Source: Wolbachia endosymbiont (group B) of Germaria angustata
GTDB taxonomy: Bacteria; Pseudomonadota; Alphaproteobacteria; Rickettsiales; Anaplasmataceae
Direction: 5' to 3'
Assembly (NCBI RefSeq): GCF_964026725.1
Contig: NZ_OZ034691.1
Coordinates: forward strand, 186,001 to 250,000
Length of the DNA: 64,000 nucleotides
Shown here in pieces: positions 36,542 through 44,919 of this stretch. The notes beneath the pieces were generated by a model that saw nothing but the letters and a program-made list of their open reading frames with translations, did no database searches and had not been told where the DNA came from. How positions within the stretch are numbered: the stretch's first letter is position 1; each line of letters opens with the position of its first letter. Made by a program: the position numbers and the translations under genes.

Positions 36542-37792
36542 ATGCTAGAAAGCAAAATGTTTCGATTGATTATTATATTTGTAATTGCTTTTTGTACCAT
36601 AGGTTGCTATGCAATTGATTTGGAGGAAGCTATAAGCAAAGCTATCAAAAACAGCTCAAAAATAAAGTCTCAATTTTACCAATATAAGAGTGATGAAAAA
36701 CAACTAAAATCTTCTGGATTGGCTGGGTTTTTACCTGACATCAATTTACAATATAATTTCGATAGTAATTTTAATATTATTAACGGTCTACAAAACTCTG
36801 GAAAACGTCTAACATTAAGTCAAAGAATAATAGATGGTGGTGGCACTTTTGCTACATTCAGCCGATCAAATCATCTTCTTAAAGCAGCAAAAATTAGATT
36901 TCAGCAATCTAAGCAGGAAGTTGCACTCAGCGCTGTGAAAGCATATGTTAATGTTTTACAAAAGGCAGAAATATTAAAACTGGGGGAACATAAAGAACGT
37001 GTTTCTTTAGAATATTTGTCAGCTATGAAAAAACGCTTTTCTCTTGGAGAAGTTACTAATGCTGAGGTTTTGTTCGCAAAAGCAAAATTTTCATCTTCTA
37101 TATCCAAAAGAGTTGATGCTGAAGGTGAATTAAAGCTCGCTAATATTGCTTACTATCATTTAATTGGTGAAGATGCTGATAATCTTCACGAGACTAATGG
37201 TAAACTACCTTCTATACCAGAATTAAATGAATGTTTACAGTTAGCAAAAACTAACAACTTGTCCCTAAAAGCAGCTATTTATAAAAAAAGAGCTGCTGGA
37301 ATGGAAGTGATTGCTGAAAGTTCCAAGTGGCTTCCTTCTTTGAATCTAAGCGCAAGTAAAAATTTTGGAAAGGACAATATAAAATTAGACACGTTACTAG
37401 AAAATGTGAATGTTGTCTTTACTCTTGATATTCCGATCTTTAAAAGAGGAGTTAATGTTTTTGGTGTTAGTAGAGCTAAAATGGATGCAAAACAATCCAC
37501 TTACGATTATTACGAAGCAGTAAAAAATATAGAACAAGCAGTTGTAAATGCTTGGAATAACGTGCTGACAGCAAAAGCTATTATTAAAGCAAGTCAAGAA
37601 GCAGAAAAAGCAGCAGCTTTAGCATTGGAAGGAGTTGCGCAAGAAGTAAACTTAAATTTAAAGAGCACAATTGATCTTTTGGATACTGAAGATGAACTAT
37701 TTAAAGCACGTTCCGATCTAATTCAGGCAAAAAGCAATTATGTAATTAGTGTTTACAACTTGCTTTTTATGATAAATAGTATAAACCTTTAA
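36542..37792 (+). CDS. TolC-family outer membrane efflux protein
   Basis: 416 aa from ATG 36542; the frame begins at a TTG 39 bp upstream, and ATG 36557 is also possible. Starting at 36542 or 36557 places a good signal peptide (MFRLIIIFVIAFCTIGCYA) at the N-terminus. The mature part has the two helical repeats of TolC: DLEEAISKAIKNSSKI, GFLPDINLQYNF, TLSQRIIDGG, then EVTNAEVLFAKAKFSSS, WLPSLNLSAS, and KSTIDLLDTEDELFKARSDLIQAKSNYVISVYNLL. TolC channels serve tripartite efflux and type I secretion. It is divergent from rplM and 10 bp upstream of the PopZ-like gene. Confidence 0.93.
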   Translation: MLESKMFRLIIIFVIAFCTIGCYAIDLEEAISKAIKNSSKIKSQFYQYKSDEKQLKSSGLAGFLPDINLQYNFDSNFNIINGLQNSGKRLTLSQRIIDGGGTFATFSRSNHLLKAAKIRFQQSKQEVALSAVKAYVNVLQKAEILKLGEHKERVSLEYLSAMKKRFSLGEVTNAEVLFAKAKFSSSISKRVDAEGELKLANIAYYHLIGEDADNLHETNGKLPSIPELNECLQLAKTNNLSLKAAIYKKRAAGMEVIAESSKWLPSLNLSASKNFGKDNIKLDTLLENVNVVFTLDIPIFKRGVNVFGVSRAKMDAKQSTYDYYEAVKNIEQAVVNAWNNVLTAKAIIKASQEAEKAAALALEGVAQEVNLNLKSTIDLLDTEDELFKARSDLIQAKSNYVISVYNLLFMINSINL

Positions 37793-37802
37793 ATTTAATG
37801 GT

Positions 37803-38324
37803 ATGAGCGATAATCAATCTGTAAAAGATATACTAGAAGATATAAAAAAAGCTATATCGGGTAAAAATCCAAATGGCGATAGAGCAGAAATAATAGATGA
37901 AGATGATGACGTATTATGCCTTGAAGAGGAGTACCCAGAAGACATCGAAGAAAAAGAAAATAGTGAAGAAGAGAATAATTGCCAAATTGAAAAAATGAAT
38001 AACCAATTTAATAGCCATAGTTATAACTCAGAAGAGAAAAATTTGTATGATAATATCCAAATGAGTAATAACAAAGTGAGCTATCAAGAACAAAGTAACG
38101 AGCATTTAGTTTTAAAAGAAAATATGGAGAAAATTAAAACATTGCTTGAAAAGATGCAAAGCGAACTACGGCATAAACAACAAAAAAGAGCTGATCTTAC
38201 TGTTGAAGAATTAGTTACATCTCTTTTAAAACCCCAGCTTTCAGAGTGGCTGAATAAGTATCTACATGCATTGGTAAAAGAAGTAGTTGAAAAAGAGCTC
38301 AAAGATATAATCAATAATAAGTAG
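37803..38324 (+). CDS. PopZ-like / DUF2497 protein
   Basis: 173 aa acidic protein with the layout of alphaproteobacterial PopZ/DUF2497: a short N-terminal helix (SVKDILEDIKKAISGKN), a long acidic disordered middle (DEDDDVLCLEEEYPEDIEEKENSEEE), and a C-terminal oligomerisation module (RADLTVEELVTSLLKPQLSEWLNKYLHALVKEVVEKELKDII). In Caulobacter PopZ forms a polar hub that anchors the chromosome origin. Starts 10 bp after the TolC-like gene. The same TolC-PopZ-like pairing occurs in other alphaproteobacteria from memory, but I could not check this. Confidence 0.8.
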   Translation: MSDNQSVKDILEDIKKAISGKNPNGDRAEIIDEDDDVLCLEEEYPEDIEEKENSEEENNCQIEKMNNQFNSHSYNSEEKNLYDNIQMSNNKVSYQEQSNEHLVLKENMEKIKTLLEKMQSELRHKQQKRADLTVEELVTSLLKPQLSEWLNKYLHALVKEVVEKELKDIINNK

Positions 38325-38399
38325 GTTATTAGTATAAAGACCAGAGTAAAAACAGCTAGAGGTAGAAAGTTATCTTCAACAAGATGGCTACATCGCCAT

Positions 38400-38978
38400 T
38401 TGAATGATCAGTATGTGCAAAAAACCAATAAGGACGGTTATAGATCGCGCTCGGCATATAAGTTAATAGAAATAGACGATAAATTTAAACTACTCCAACA
38501 AGGGCAAAAAATTATTGATCTTGGCGCTTTTCCTGGTGGGTGGTCACAAGTTGCATCTAAGAAAGGAGCGAGTGTGATTGCTGTTGACATAAAACCAATA
38601 AACGCAATTAGTGGAGTAGAGTGTATACAGTGTGATATTATCAGCGAACTTGAAATTTTAAGAGAAAAATTCAAGAATCACAAATTTGATGTAATTTTAT
38701 CTGATATGGCACCAGAATCTTGTGGTTTAAAATCGTTAGATCATATCAGAATTATGCTTTTATGCGAAGCAGCGCTCAATTTTGCAAAGCATTTTTTGAA
38801 TCATGATGGCAAATTTGTAGTAAAAATTTTTCAAGGAGAGTCTGATAAAGATTTCTGCAATGAGCTAAAAAAAATGTTCAAAACAGTAAGATACTTCAAA
38901 CCAAAGTCAAGTAGATCTGAATCTACAGAAATGTATTTAGTAAGTTTAGGCTTTATTGGTGGCAACTATTCTGTATAG
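38400..38978 (+). CDS. rlmE: 23S rRNA 2'-O-ribose methyltransferase RlmE (FtsJ)
   Basis: 192 aa from the TTG at 38400. The Rossmann fold has DLGAFPGGWSQVAS (SAM site). The catalytic K-D-K-E tetrad is visible in SAYKLIEID, LSDMAPES, FVVKIFQG and SESTEMYLVS. It methylates U2552 of the 23S A-loop. The frame is open upstream with conserved RlmE sequence (KTRVKTARGRKLSSTRWLHRHLNDQY), so the true start must lie near 38334, an ATA codon nine bases after AGG. With this the length (~214 aa) matches the family (~209). Follows the PopZ-like gene. Confidence 0.93.
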   Translation: MNDQYVQKTNKDGYRSRSAYKLIEIDDKFKLLQQGQKIIDLGAFPGGWSQVASKKGASVIAVDIKPINAISGVECIQCDIISELEILREKFKNHKFDVILSDMAPESCGLKSLDHIRIMLLCEAALNFAKHFLNHDGKFVVKIFQGESDKDFCNELKKMFKTVRYFKPKSSRSESTEMYLVSLGFIGGNYSV

Positions 38979-39156
38979 CAGGTACTTACAGAAACGTTGA
39001 CGAATCTTATCCTATTAAACTGAAGATTAATAACGCTATTTCCGTTCGAGCAAAGGTACCTTTTTTTGTTTAAATATTTATAATAATTAATTAAATTCTT
39101 GACTTTCTTGCTTAAGAATATAATAATTAAAGTATATTATTATAGGAAAAGTTAAT

Positions 39157-39966
39157 ATGTCAAGGTACGAAGATTTAACAGAGAAGCAAAAGGAATTATA
39201 TAATACGTTAAAGGATGCGATAGAAAATAAAAAGGATATTACTCCTATTCTTAAAGAAATTAAAAAAGCAGGCGTATTAAAAGAAGTTCTTACTACTGCA
39301 AATATAACTGAAAAGTTACCAGGTGGTACAGAGTATAATCTAACACCGCTTGCCTATGCTATGAATTTCAATAATTTTAAGGAAGAAATCAAAGTTATTT
39401 TAGATGTAGCTCAAAAAAATAGTGTATTAGAAGAATTGCTTAATAGCATGCAGGAAAGTGATCGTGCAAATCTCAAGAAGATTTTAGAATCATTAAAAAG
39501 TAAAGAGCAAGATGAAGGGCAAGAAACTAAAATTGATAATTGGCTAGCAATAGTTGCAGATAGCATATCTAGTTGTGAAAGTAATGAAAAGCCTTTAGTG
39601 CCTGAAAGTAGCGTGCCTAGAACTGAAGAAAATATAGTAAAAACTACTTGTAAAAGTAATGAAAAGCCTTTAGTGCCTGAAAGTAGTGTGCCTAGAACTG
39701 AAGAAAATATAGTAAAAACTACTAATAAATCAATAATGATTGGTAGTGTTTGTGGTGTTGTAGCTGCATTAGCAGTTGGTGGTGGATGTTTTGCTGCTGG
39801 TGTTGCATTACCAATATTGGCTTTAATTGGTATAGCTGTTGCTGCTTTCGTACTTACAGGACTTGTTACTGGTGGTATTACGTATGAAGTGTGTAAGCCT
39901 TGTAATGAGCTAAATGAAGTTGATTCACAACTAGAAGTTTCTTCAGAGTTAGGCGCAACAGTGTAG
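39157..39966 (+). CDS. Hypothetical protein with a 25-aa tandem repeat and C-terminal membrane hairpin
   Basis: 269 aa, not recognised. The N-terminal half is helical and charged, with one ankyrin-like stretch (LTPLAYAMNFNNFKEEIKVIL, about 62-82). Two copies of a 25-aa unit (SNEKPLVPESSVPRTEENIV core) follow at about 140-190. The end has two hydrophobic helices (about 195-215 and 218-240), then YEVCKPCNELNEVD. The KPCNEL motif matches KACNEV after the hairpin of the 225-aa protein. Good upstream -35 (TTGACT at 39104-39109) and AGGAAAAG ribosome-binding site; terminator after the stop. Candidate secreted effector. Confidence 0.75.
   Translation: MSRYEDLTEKQKELYNTLKDAIENKKDITPILKEIKKAGVLKEVLTTANITEKLPGGTEYNLTPLAYAMNFNNFKEEIKVILDVAQKNSVLEELLNSMQESDRANLKKILESLKSKEQDEGQETKIDNWLAIVADSISSCESNEKPLVPESSVPRTEENIVKTTCKSNEKPLVPESSVPRTEENIVKTTNKSIMIGSVCGVVAALAVGGGCFAAGVALPILALIGIAVAAFVLTGLVTGGITYEVCKPCNELNEVDSQLEVSSELGATV
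39574..39723 (+). repeat. 75-bp tandem duplication inside the 269-aa gene
   Basis: Two units of 75 bp, differing at only a few bases (such as tgtgaaagt/tgtaaaagt and gtagcgtg/gtagtgtg), encode the duplicated 25 residues. The near identity indicates a recent duplication, and copy number may vary among strains. Confidence 0.9.
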
Positions 39967-39973
39967 TTAAGTA

Positions 39974-39999
39974 GAAGGAAGAAGTCCCTTCTTCCTTTT
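39974..39999 (+). terminator. Terminator of the 269-aa gene
   Basis: GGAAGAAG (39977-39984) pairs with CTTCTTCC (39988-39995) across a 3-nt loop, followed by TTTT, just after the stop codon. Confidence 0.7.
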
Positions 40000-40565
40000 C
40001 AAGTAGCTGACACTGATTTTCATCCCAAATAGTTTCATTCAAGTAGCTGACACTGGTTTCTTACCAAGAAAAACTTAGCATAATTTTTGTGCTCAAAAAA
40101 ACTTCTGGATTCCAGCATCAAGTTCGGGAATGACATGGTGAAATATTATTAAAGTAGCCTCTGTCCCAGTGTCCATTTGGTGTCATTCAAGTCAGCTCTC
40201 TTCTTGTCATCCCAGTACTGGGATTCAGAAAACTGACCAGATTGGTCACGCGCTGGCTCTCTAAAATTACTTTAGCTACAAATATTAAGAAATTTACTAA
40301 ATAAAAAAAGACAAAAGAATCCCCGTATAGCTAGTTTTAATAATGTAAATTGATAATGTGCTAACAAGCGCGATTTGGCTGAATGTAGAAAAAATAAAAA
40401 AAGCCACTATAATTTTATGTAATTTGCTAATAAATATCTGAGTTTTTTACTGAATTTTGTCGTTGAGCCCAAAAACAAGGATAAATACTCTCATTAGTAT
40501 GATAAGAAAAGTGGGAAAGTTTGTCAAGTAGTAAAACTATAGGCTCAAATGAAAGAAGGTAAACT
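40000..40565. repeat. Repeat-rich gap between the 269-aa gene and lysS
   Basis: No gene. It has two direct copies of AAGTAGCTGACACTG (40001-40015, 40041-40055) and further fragments of the dispersed repeat (CTGGATTCCAGCATCAAGTTCGGGAATGACAT; CATCCCAGTACTGGGATTCAG, which is itself a hairpin). The right part (40300-40500) is AT-rich and contains a leftward promoter at 40499-40527 with no gene below it. Confidence 0.6.
40499..40527 (-). promoter_or_regulatory. Orphan minus-strand promoter downstream of lysS
   Basis: TTGACA (40522-40527), 17 bp, TATCAT (40499-40504). The ~45 bp around it match the promoter of leader-RNA copy 1 (12710-12750). It points into 300-500 bp without a gene, so it may start a small RNA or be a stranded repeat fragment. 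Confidence 0.45.
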
Positions 40566-42143
40566 CTAAAGTGTACGTTCAGTAGCACTTTCTATAAGAG
40601 AGATTGTATTATCTATCCCATAAAGCTTGATAAAAGATCCCATTCTAGGACCGGTTTTTTGTCCAAGTAATGTTTCATACAAAAACTGAAACCAATCGCG
40701 TAAGTTATTGTAATTATGTTTTTTTCCGATGGAGAAAACCTGAGATTGAATCTCTTCAGCAGTGGCTGTAATAGGCAGGGAATGTAGGTTGTTCTTTAAA
40801 TCTAGTAACGCTTCTTTCTCTTTTTCGTTTGAAGCTTTATACGCTTTTGTTGGCTTGATAAAGTCGTGATAATACCTAACTGCAAAATCCGAAAGCCTAT
40901 CTAGCATTTTGTTGCTTTCTGGTGTAACGTTTGGTGCATAAGTTGATATAAAACCCCAAAGAATCTCTTTATTTTCAGCATTACAAGCTGCTGCCAGGTT
41001 TAAAAGTAACGAAAAATTTATGCCTGAAGTTTCTACGTTTGGAACTTTACCTTGATGGATGTGCCATACAGGGCTATTTACATCCTTTTCTTCACTCTCA
41101 TTGTAACGCTTAGCAAACTCTAAATATTCATCAGTTGATTTTGGTATCACATCAAAACATAAACGTTTAGCTTTTTTAGGACTCTGAAAGATGTATAACG
41201 CTAAACTCTCTGTGGGTGCATTAGTTAGCCACTCCTCAATTGAAATACCATTTCCTTTTGATTTTGATATCTTCTTTCCTTCTTTATCAAGAAATAACTC
41301 ATAGCAAAACAAAAGCGGTGGCTTTTCTCCAAGTATTTTACATATTTGACTTGAAAGCACAGCAGATGGAGTCAAATCCTTTCCATGAGCTTCGTAATTA
41401 ACTCCGAATGCAGCCCACCTCATCCCCCAATCAGGTTTCCATTGCAGTTTACATTTTCCTTTTGTCACTGGAACTTCTATTTTTTCCCCGTTTGGGTCTT
41501 CATACGTGATTGTTCCTTTATCTGTATTTGTTTCAATTACTGGAACTTGTAAAACTTGGGAAGTTTTTGGGCATATCGGCAAGAATGGACTGTAAGTCTG
41601 CTGCCTTTCTTCCCGAAATGATGGAAGCATTACGTCCATCACTTTATCATAATTTTTCAGCAGGAGTAAAAGTTTTTCATCGTAAACGCCAGATTTATAA
41701 CACTCTGTTGCACTCCTAAATTCGTATTCAAATCCAAACAAATCAAGAAATTTACACAACAACGAATTCATGTGATGACCATAACTCTCATGAGTGCCAA
41801 ATGGGTCAGGTATCATGGTTAATGGCTTGTTCAGATTCTCTCTTAGCATTTCCTGATTTGGTACATTATCTGGTATTTTTCGCAAACCATCCATATCGTC
41901 GGAAACTGCAATGATTTTGGTTTTTATACTAGGAGCTATTTTTTTTAGAGCGTTTGCAATAACTGTGGTACGAAAAACTTCCCCAAAAGTACCAATATGT
42001 GGTAAACCCGAGGGACCATAACCAGTCTCAAATATTATCTCTTTTTTATTAGGGAATTCTTGTAGTATTTTTTCTGCTTCTTGAAATGGCCAGCTTGTAA
42101 TCATTGAATTTAAATTAATTATCTTACCTAAAGTGCTATTCAT
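40566..42143 (-). CDS. lysS: Class I lysyl-tRNA synthetase
   Basis: 525 aa. This is the class I (archaeal-type) LysRS, not the class II enzyme of most bacteria: HIGH in GYGPSGLPHIGTFGEVFRT (about 41-59), VSDDMDGLRKIP, and KMSKS as KISKSKGNG (around 290). It attaches lysine to tRNA-Lys. Class I LysRS is known in Rickettsiales and some other alphaproteobacteria and spirochaetes. The frame is intact to the C-terminus. Divergent from the virB3 operon. Confidence 0.96.
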   Translation of the reverse strand: MNSTLGKIINLNSMITSWPFQEAEKILQEFPNKKEIIFETGYGPSGLPHIGTFGEVFRTTVIANALKKIAPSIKTKIIAVSDDMDGLRKIPDNVPNQEMLRENLNKPLTMIPDPFGTHESYGHHMNSLLCKFLDLFGFEYEFRSATECYKSGVYDEKLLLLLKNYDKVMDVMLPSFREERQQTYSPFLPICPKTSQVLQVPVIETNTDKGTITYEDPNGEKIEVPVTKGKCKLQWKPDWGMRWAAFGVNYEAHGKDLTPSAVLSSQICKILGEKPPLLFCYELFLDKEGKKISKSKGNGISIEEWLTNAPTESLALYIFQSPKKAKRLCFDVIPKSTDEYLEFAKRYNESEEKDVNSPVWHIHQGKVPNVETSGINFSLLLNLAAACNAENKEILWGFISTYAPNVTPESNKMLDRLSDFAVRYYHDFIKPTKAYKASNEKEKEALLDLKNNLHSLPITATAEEIQSQVFSIGKKHNYNNLRDWFQFLYETLLGQKTGPRMGSFIKLYGIDNTISLIESATERTL

Positions 42144-42207
42144 TTCAATAGATTTTTAATTAATGATGTAGTATTAGTGTTAGAGCTCTTATTAGAAGGT
42201 TAAAGAT

Positions 42208-42504
42208 ATGTCTACTGGCAGCATACAAACGAATCAATTATTTAAAGGTCTTACAAGACCTGCAATGCTCTTTGGTGTGAGTTATATGTTTGCAATATTA
42301 AACGTTCTAATTTGCATGCTAATTTTCATTAATACAAATGATCTTAGAGTAATTCTCCTGATGTTACCAGGTATACATGGACTTGGCTATATAGCTTCTG
42401 CAAAGGAACCGTTGTTTATTGAGTTATTTATGGTAAAGTTGGGAAAATGCTCCAAATGTTTAAATCGGTTTTATCATGGAGCCAATTCTTATGACATTAC
42501 TTGA
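42208..42504 (+). CDS. virB3: T4SS inner-membrane protein VirB3
   Basis: 98 aa. LFKGLTRPAMLFGVSYMFAILNVLICMLIFI begins with the VirB3 GLTRP motif, followed by one to two hydrophobic helices (about 22-42 and 46-62) and a C-terminus with CSKCLNRFYHG. Normal VirB3 size. First gene of the operon; AGAAGG precedes the ATG. VirB4 starts 9 bp downstream. Confidence 0.94.
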   Translation: MSTGSIQTNQLFKGLTRPAMLFGVSYMFAILNVLICMLIFINTNDLRVILLMLPGIHGLGYIASAKEPLFIELFMVKLGKCSKCLNRFYHGANSYDIT

Positions 42505-42513
42505 TGTTATGCA

Positions 42514-44919
42514 ATGTTGAGATTTAGAGCTATTCAATCAAAGAATAAATCTATTCTAAGTAGAGAGGTTCACGCTGCTGAATTTATACCTTATTCTTGC
42601 TATTGGAATAGTACAACCTTGATAACAAAGCAGAATTGGTTAGTTAAATTTATAAAATTAAATGGCTTTGCGTTTGAAACGGCCGATGATGAAGACTTGG
42701 TGATACAAAATAATATCAGAAATCAGATGCTAAGAAGCATTTCATCTCCAGCATTTAGTTTGTACTTTCATACCATCAGGCGTAAGAAGAATATCTTTTC
42801 TGATGAATTTGCAAACCAGAGTTTACCAAATTTTTTTGCTAACCATGTAAATCTAAAATGGAGAGAAAAACACGCAACTAGGCAATCTTTTATTAATGAT
42901 TTATACATTACGATTATTCGTAGGGCAGATACAAAGGGAGTAGAATTTTTATCACATCTACTGAAAAATTTTGGGCATGTAACTTCAAAACATGCTTGGG
43001 AAAGTGATATGCGTGATACCTATGAAGATTTAGAGGAAACGACAAATCGTATAGTAACAAGCCTTAGGAGTTATTTGCCTAAAGTCCTTGGAGTAAAAGA
43101 AACTCCAAGCGGACTGTTTTGTGAAATGATGGAGTTTCTGTCTAGAATTGTAAATTGTGGCTTTGTTACAAATACGCTTTTTCCACTAAAAACTGAAATA
43201 TCAAGATACTTACCAGTTCATAGGTTATTTTTTGGCCATAAGATGATACAGGTTGTGACTCATAATGAAAGTAAATATGCTGGAATAGTTAGTATCAAAG
43301 AATATGGAAATAATACTTCTGCAGGAATGCTTGATTCTTTTTTACAACTTCCTTATGAATTTATTATCACGCAGTCTTTTCAATTTACAAATAGGCAAAT
43401 GGCAATTGCGAAAATGCAGATACAGCAAAATCGTATGATACAATCTGCAGATAAAGCTATTTCTCAAATATCAGAAATTTCTCATGCGCTTGATGATGCA
43501 ATGAGTGGTAAAATTGCGTTTGGTGAACACCATTTAACTATCTTATGTATAGAAAAAAGCCCTAAATCATTGGACAATGCTTTATCATTGGTTGAATCGG
43601 AGCTTTCTAATTGTGGTGTTTATCCTGTTCGTGAGAGGGTTAATCTAGAACCAGCATTTTGGGCGCAAATTCCTGGTAATTTTGATTATATAGTAAGAAA
43701 AGGTACAATAAGTAGTCTTAATTTGGCCGGTTTTGCATCTCAACATAATTATCCTACTGGTAAAAAATTCAATAACCACTGGGGAGATGCTGTTACAGTT
43801 TTTGATACAACATCTGGCACTCCATTTTTCTTCAACTTTCATATAAGGGATGTTGGACATACTATGATAATTGGGCCAACAGGTGCTGGCAAAACTGTTT
43901 TAATGAATTTTTTATGTGCTCAAGCAATGAAATTTTCTCCAAGAATATTCTTTTTTGATAAAGATCGCGGTGCAGAAATTTTTTTAAGAGCACTTGGTGG
44001 TATCTATACTATAATAGAACCAAGAACTAAGACAAATTTTAATCCTCTGCAACTTGACGATACTCCTGATAATAAAACATTTTTGATGGAATGGATAAAA
44101 TCTTTAATTTTAGTGTACAACGATAAATTCACTTCAGAAGATATTGCTAGAATTAATGATGCAATTGAGGGAAATTTTAAATTAAAAAAAGAAGACAGAT
44201 TTTTGAGAAATCTTGTACCATTTTTAGGACTTGCGGGCCCTGATACTCTAGCTGGAGCAATATCTATGTGGCATGATGATGGCTCTCATGCTGCAATATT
44301 TGACAATAAAGAAGATTTGCTAGATTTTTCAAAAGCAAGAGTGTTTGGCTTTGAAATGGCTAGCTTGCTAAAAGATCCTGTTGCTCTTGGGCCGGTCTTG
44401 ATTTATTTGTTTCATAGGATTAGTATATCACTTGATGGCACTCCATCTATTATTGTTCTTGATGAAGCATGGGCGTTAATAGATAATCCAGTTTTTGCAC
44501 CTAAGATAAAAGACTGGTTGAAAGTGCTGAGAAAGTTAAATGCTTTTGTGATTTTTGCTACTCAGAGTGTTGAAGATGCAAGTAAAAGTGCTATTAGTGA
44601 TACACTTGTACAGCAGACAGCAACACAAATTTTTTTGCCAAATCTGAAAGCTACTAGTGTCTATCGAGATGTTTTTATGTTAACTGAACGTGAGTACATA
44701 CTGATCAAACACACAGATCCAAGTACTAGATTCTTTTTAGTAAAGCAGGGAGTTAATGCTGTAGTAGCTAGAATAGATCTGAAAGATTTGGATGATGTGG
44801 TCAACGTGTTATCTGGACGTGCAGAAAGTGTCCTATTGTTACATGATATACTGAAAGAAGTCGGAGATGATCCAAAGATGTGGTTGCCTGTGTTTTATCA
44901 AAAGGTGAAAAATGTTTAA
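42514..44919 (+). CDS. virB4: T4SS ATPase VirB4 (canonical copy)
   Basis: 801 aa. Walker A GPTGAGKTV (about 452-460) and Walker B SIIVLDEAWALI (about 645-656) are intact, as are the family landmarks FWAQIPGNFDY, PFFFNFHIRDVGHT and IFATQSVEDA. VirB4 hexamers at the inner membrane power assembly and transport. Compared with the second copy at 3086-5440, this one keeps the catalytic lysine and so should be the working ATPase. The last 8 bases overlap virB6-1. Confidence 0.97.
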   Translation: MLRFRAIQSKNKSILSREVHAAEFIPYSCYWNSTTLITKQNWLVKFIKLNGFAFETADDEDLVIQNNIRNQMLRSISSPAFSLYFHTIRRKKNIFSDEFANQSLPNFFANHVNLKWREKHATRQSFINDLYITIIRRADTKGVEFLSHLLKNFGHVTSKHAWESDMRDTYEDLEETTNRIVTSLRSYLPKVLGVKETPSGLFCEMMEFLSRIVNCGFVTNTLFPLKTEISRYLPVHRLFFGHKMIQVVTHNESKYAGIVSIKEYGNNTSAGMLDSFLQLPYEFIITQSFQFTNRQMAIAKMQIQQNRMIQSADKAISQISEISHALDDAMSGKIAFGEHHLTILCIEKSPKSLDNALSLVESELSNCGVYPVRERVNLEPAFWAQIPGNFDYIVRKGTISSLNLAGFASQHNYPTGKKFNNHWGDAVTVFDTTSGTPFFFNFHIRDVGHTMIIGPTGAGKTVLMNFLCAQAMKFSPRIFFFDKDRGAEIFLRALGGIYTIIEPRTKTNFNPLQLDDTPDNKTFLMEWIKSLILVYNDKFTSEDIARINDAIEGNFKLKKEDRFLRNLVPFLGLAGPDTLAGAISMWHDDGSHAAIFDNKEDLLDFSKARVFGFEMASLLKDPVALGPVLIYLFHRISISLDGTPSIIVLDEAWALIDNPVFAPKIKDWLKVLRKLNAFVIFATQSVEDASKSAISDTLVQQTATQIFLPNLKATSVYRDVFMLTEREYILIKHTDPSTRFFLVKQGVNAVVARIDLKDLDDVVNVLSGRAESVLLLHDILKEVGDDPKMWLPVFYQKVKNV

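Noticed and set aside
39990..40260. Repeated AAGTAGCTGACACTG segments as a CRISPR array
   Set aside because: Only two short copies with irregular distance and no uniform spacers; they are parts of the dispersed inverted-repeat element.
41510..41719. Plus-strand ORF within lysS
   Set aside because: Shadow of the class I lysS coding strand; lysS has all its motifs in the other frame.
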